Below, in pieces: positions 6,209 through 7,861 of a DNA stretch of 7,861 nt. The notes beneath the pieces were generated by a model. It saw nothing but the letters and a program-made list of their open reading frames with translations, had not been told where the DNA came from and made no database searches. The position numbers were made by a program, and so were the translations under genes. Numbering within the stretch: position 1 is the stretch's first letter; every line of letters starts with the position of its first letter. This stretch comes from Holophagaceae bacterium UBA706 (GTDB lineage Bacteria > Acidobacteriota > Holophagae > Holophagales > Holophagaceae), in the NCBI GenBank assembly GCA_002298155.1, contig DBME01000228.1, forward strand, positions 1 through 7,861, given 5' to 3'.

Positions 6209-6963
6209 GCGGAGTGGGATACCGCCCCCGCCGCCTGCTTTTCCAGCACCATGAAGACGTTGCGCGCGGTGCGCTGGATGTGCTCGCCGAGCAGGGTCAC
6301 GGCGCGCTCGGCGTCGCGCGCCAGCGCCGCGTCGGCGATTGACTGGTGCTCGGTGGCGACGTTGCGGTCGAGCACGTAATTGGCGAGGAACAGGCGTCGG
6401 TAGCGGTCATTCAGATCGCGCAGCGTGGCGCAGAACTGGAGCAGCAGGGGCGAATCGCAGGCGCCGACCAGCGCCAGATGAAATTCGCGGTGCAGGTGCT
6501 CCCAAGGCTGGCTGCCCTCTTCCGCCGAGCGCAAGGATTCCACCTTCTTCAGCCGGTGCAGCGCGGCGACCACGCCGACCTCCCACTCGTCGCCGCCGCG
6601 CTCGATGGAATCGCGCAGCGCCATTGACTCGAGGGTGGTGCGCAGGCGGATCACGTCGGCGAACATTGCCCGCGACACCGGCGCCACGGTGAAACCGCGC
6701 TGGCTTTCGGCGACCACGATGCCCTCGGCTACCAGCCGCGACAACGCCTCGCGCAGGGGACTCAGGCTCACGCCGTAGCGGCCGCGCAACTCCTCCAGCC
6801 GCAGCTTGGCACCCGGGGTCATGCGCCCCTCGAGGATCTCGGCGCGCAGCCGGTCGTACAACGTCGCGGTCAAGGTGCCGCCGGCGGCGGCCTCGTCGCC
6901 CTGCATGCCGCTTTTTGCCGGGGCTTCCGGTTCGGTTCGTTCCAGACTCAAGCTTGTCTCCAT
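6205..6963 (-). CDS. GntR-family transcriptional regulator, FCD (FadR-like) subfamily
   Basis: This is a 252-residue DNA-binding protein. A low-complexity N-terminal tail (about 1-30) precedes the GntR winged helix-turn-helix (about 33-97), seen as LYDRLRAEILEGRMTPGAKL, then SLSPLREALSRLVAEGIV and the wing ESQRGFTV. The all-helical FCD ligand domain follows (about 105-238). Its His residues at 162 (EFHLAL), 206 (TEHQSI) and 228 (EHIQ) fall where metal-binding FCD regulators carry theirs, so a metal-assisted organic-acid or ring-cleavage product is a plausible effector. I took the ATG at 6963; no clear ribosome site precedes it. An in-frame TTG at 6981 and an ATG at 6906 are alternatives, the latter still leaving the whole HTH. 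It lies between the dehydrogenase and the divergent ring-cleavage genes, so control of both is likely, as a repressor relieved by a pathway intermediate (inference). Confidence 0.9.
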   Translation of the reverse strand: METSLSLERTEPEAPAKSGMQGDEAAAGGTLTATLYDRLRAEILEGRMTPGAKLRLEELRGRYGVSLSPLREALSRLVAEGIVVAESQRGFTVAPVSRAMFADVIRLRTTLESMALRDSIERGGDEWEVGVVAALHRLKKVESLRSAEEGSQPWEHLHREFHLALVGACDSPLLLQFCATLRDLNDRYRRLFLANYVLDRNVATEHQSIADAALARDAERAVTLLGEHIQRTARNVFMVLEKQAAGAVSHSA

Positions 6964-6978
6964 GTTATTGGTATAAGG

Positions 6979-7059
6979 CAAATCGATATTTCACTAATAT
7001 TATCGATTTTTTATTGACACCCCCCGTCGTTCTCGATATTTTTCGCCCCAATCGATAAC
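6979..7059. promoter_or_regulatory. Divergent control region with repeated TCGAT boxes
   Basis: This AT-rich stretch between the regulator and the divergent gene carries a perfect 9-bp inverted repeat: AAATCGATA (6980-6988) and TATCGATTT (7001-7009). Further boxes are CTCGATATT (7032-7040) and AATCGATAA (7050-7058). The core centres are about 20, 30 and 19 bp apart, close to whole helical turns, so all sites face the same side of the DNA. The boxes flank or overlap the plus-strand promoter. They resemble the TCGAGATT boxes by the dehydrogenase gene. Autoregulation and control of the divergent operon by the GntR protein are the natural reading. Confidence 0.5.
7014..7042 (+). promoter_or_regulatory. 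Sigma-70 promoter of the ring-cleavage operon
   Basis: TTGACA (7014-7019) is a perfect -35 element. After exactly 17 bases comes TATTTT (7037-7042), matching 4/6 of the -10 consensus. Transcription would begin near 7049, about 30 bases before the ATG at 7080. One TCGATATT box overlaps the -10 and another covers the expected start point, a typical repressor arrangement. Confidence 0.65.
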
Positions 7060-7079
7060 AGCACACTGAGGAGAATCGC

Positions 7080-7535
7080 ATGCAATTGCCCCCGCCCCCG
7101 GACAAGAACGCCGTCGAAGCGCTGATCGGCAAATACGCCGACAGCACCCCGCTGGCCGACCGCGAAGCCGCCTACAAGGAACTGATTGGTTTCGTTCCGC
7201 CGCGCATCCAGTCGCGCCTGGCAGTCACCGGCGCGCTCGATCCCGAGCTGCTGCGCATGCAGGAGGAAATGCGCCTGCACGCCATGTATCCGAAGTGTTT
7301 CGACACCAAGACCGCGCAACTGATGCTGTTCGGCATGCTGCTGCTCGACCTCAACGACGCCATGCAGCTGCACGCCATCGCCGCCCGCCGCGCCGGTGCG
7401 AGCTGGGAGGAAATGCAGGCCGTGGTCAGCCTGGCCTTCCTCTTCCGCGGCCTGTCCGCCGCCAACCGCGGCGCCGAAGTGCTCGCCGCCGTCGCCAAGC
7501 GCGAAGCGGAAGAAGCCGCTAAAGCCGGCAAATGA
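7080..7535 (+). CDS. Carboxymuconolactone decarboxylase-like protein
   Basis: This 151-residue, probably all-helical cytoplasmic protein resembles the CMD/AhpD fold. The core runs from about 52 to 137: ALDPELLRMQEEM, then FDTKTAQLMLFGMLLLDLND, LHAIAARRAGASWEEMQAVV and SLAFLFRGLSAANRGAEVL. The Cys-x-x-Cys pair of AhpD-type peroxidases is absent (Asn92 and Met95 at the aligned places), while the following His98 is kept. It is therefore unlikely to be a peroxidase and may act on a ring-cleavage product or serve as a small partner subunit. The start is clear: GAGGAG lies 6 bases before the ATG. The stop overlaps the dioxygenase start as ATGA, so the two are translationally coupled. The C-terminal tail (KREAEEAAKAGK) is charged and probably disordered. 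Fold assignment is fairly secure; function is not known. Confidence 0.75.
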   Translation: MQLPPPPDKNAVEALIGKYADSTPLADREAAYKELIGFVPPRIQSRLAVTGALDPELLRMQEEMRLHAMYPKCFDTKTAQLMLFGMLLLDLNDAMQLHAIAARRAGASWEEMQAVVSLAFLFRGLSAANRGAEVLAAVAKREAEEAAKAGK

Positions 7536-7861
7536 GCGGCCACGTGAGCGCCACTGATACCGGTGTGGTGGCCACGGCGGTCACCATCCACGTGCCGCGC
7601 ATTGCCATCGAGGAAAAGGCGCCGCCTTTCCAGAAGGACATCATCGAAGGCTCCAAGGCCATGGGCCGCGCCCTGCGCGACCTGAAGCCGGATGCCTTCG
7701 TCGTCGTCACCGCGCACTGGGTGTCCACCTTCAACTGGTACGCCACCAGCCACGCCGTGCATGAAGGCATCTGCGTCGCCGACGAGGCGCCCGATCTGGT
7801 GCCCGGCCTGCCCTACCGCCAGCCCGGCGACCCGGCGCTGGCCCGCGCCATCGTCGAGCAG
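7532..7861 (+). CDS. LigB-type (class III) extradiol ring-cleavage dioxygenase, N-terminal part
   Basis: The frame is open to the window edge, giving the first 110 residues. The pattern fits non-haem Fe(II) extradiol dioxygenases of the LigB/DODA superfamily, which open catechol-type rings with O2. The two N-terminal metal-binding histidines are visible: His20 in TIHVPRI and His62 in VVTAHWV. Between them DIIEGSKAMGRALRDLKPDAF corresponds to the helix before the THW strand; after them HEGICVADEAPDLVPGLPY resembles the E. coli-type homoprotocatechuate dioxygenase (HpaD) layout. The first 15 residues are an extra, variable tail. The ATG at 7532 overlaps the preceding stop codon (ATGA). The remaining Glu ligand and the substrate pocket lie beyond the window. 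Together with the semialdehyde dehydrogenase and the GntR regulator it suggests meta-cleavage of a catecholic or aminophenolic compound; the actual substrate cannot be named. Confidence 0.8.
   Translation, partial: MSGHVSATDTGVVATAVTIHVPRIAIEEKAPPFQKDIIEGSKAMGRALRDLKPDAFVVVTAHWVSTFNWYATSHAVHEGICVADEAPDLVPGLPYRQPGDPALARAIVEQ

Overview
The window is high-GC bacterial DNA made of two blocks that probably do not come from the same genome. The left block (about 1-5400) has only minus-strand genes: a four-gene ABC efflux operon and, upstream of it, the 3' end of an acetate kinase gene. The right block (about 5430-7861) looks like an aromatic ring-cleavage locus of a proteobacterial type: most of the first half of a 2-hydroxymuconate/2-aminomuconate semialdehyde dehydrogenase, a GntR-family regulator, and a divergent pair encoding a carboxymuconolactone decarboxylase-like protein and a LigB-type extradiol dioxygenase. 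The right block resembles Betaproteobacteria that degrade aromatics. The left block could be an acidobacterium such as a Holophaga/Geothrix relative. Both taxonomic statements are inferences from protein style, not from a search.

Left block, in transcription order (right to left): a membrane-anchored periplasmic adaptor (3399-4613), an ATPase (2704-3387), and two different MacB/FtsX-type permeases (1457-2707 and 130-1464). The genes are 11 bp apart or overlap by 4 and 8 bp, so they form one translationally coupled operon, closed by a 14-bp hairpin at 78-107. The products would form a MacAB-like machine that links inner-membrane ATP hydrolysis to export or periplasmic and outer-membrane handling of an unknown substrate. 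No outer-membrane TolC-like gene is in the window. A 574-bp gap without a recognisable gene separates this operon from the acetate kinase tail.

The join lies at 5404-5427. One open reading frame of 300 codons (5188-6090) begins as an aldehyde dehydrogenase and, after the peptide GVDAITFT, continues as the C-terminus of acetate kinase. Both families carry a similar peptide at this point, so a stretch of about 24 bases could be identical in both parent genes. The dehydrogenase half has lost its catalytic Glu and Cys, and the kinase half has lost its N-terminal domain. An assembly or amplification chimera is the simplest explanation; a real recombination is possible but would leave neither enzyme active.

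The right block has the most interesting regulation. Copies of an 8-bp box TCGA(G/T)ATT recur in both promoter regions around the GntR gene, including a perfect 18-bp palindrome. They overlap two good sigma-70 promoters, one driving the dehydrogenase and one driving the decarboxylase-like/dioxygenase pair. The arrangement suggests that the GntR protein controls both arms of the pathway and itself. The dioxygenase gene runs off the right edge.
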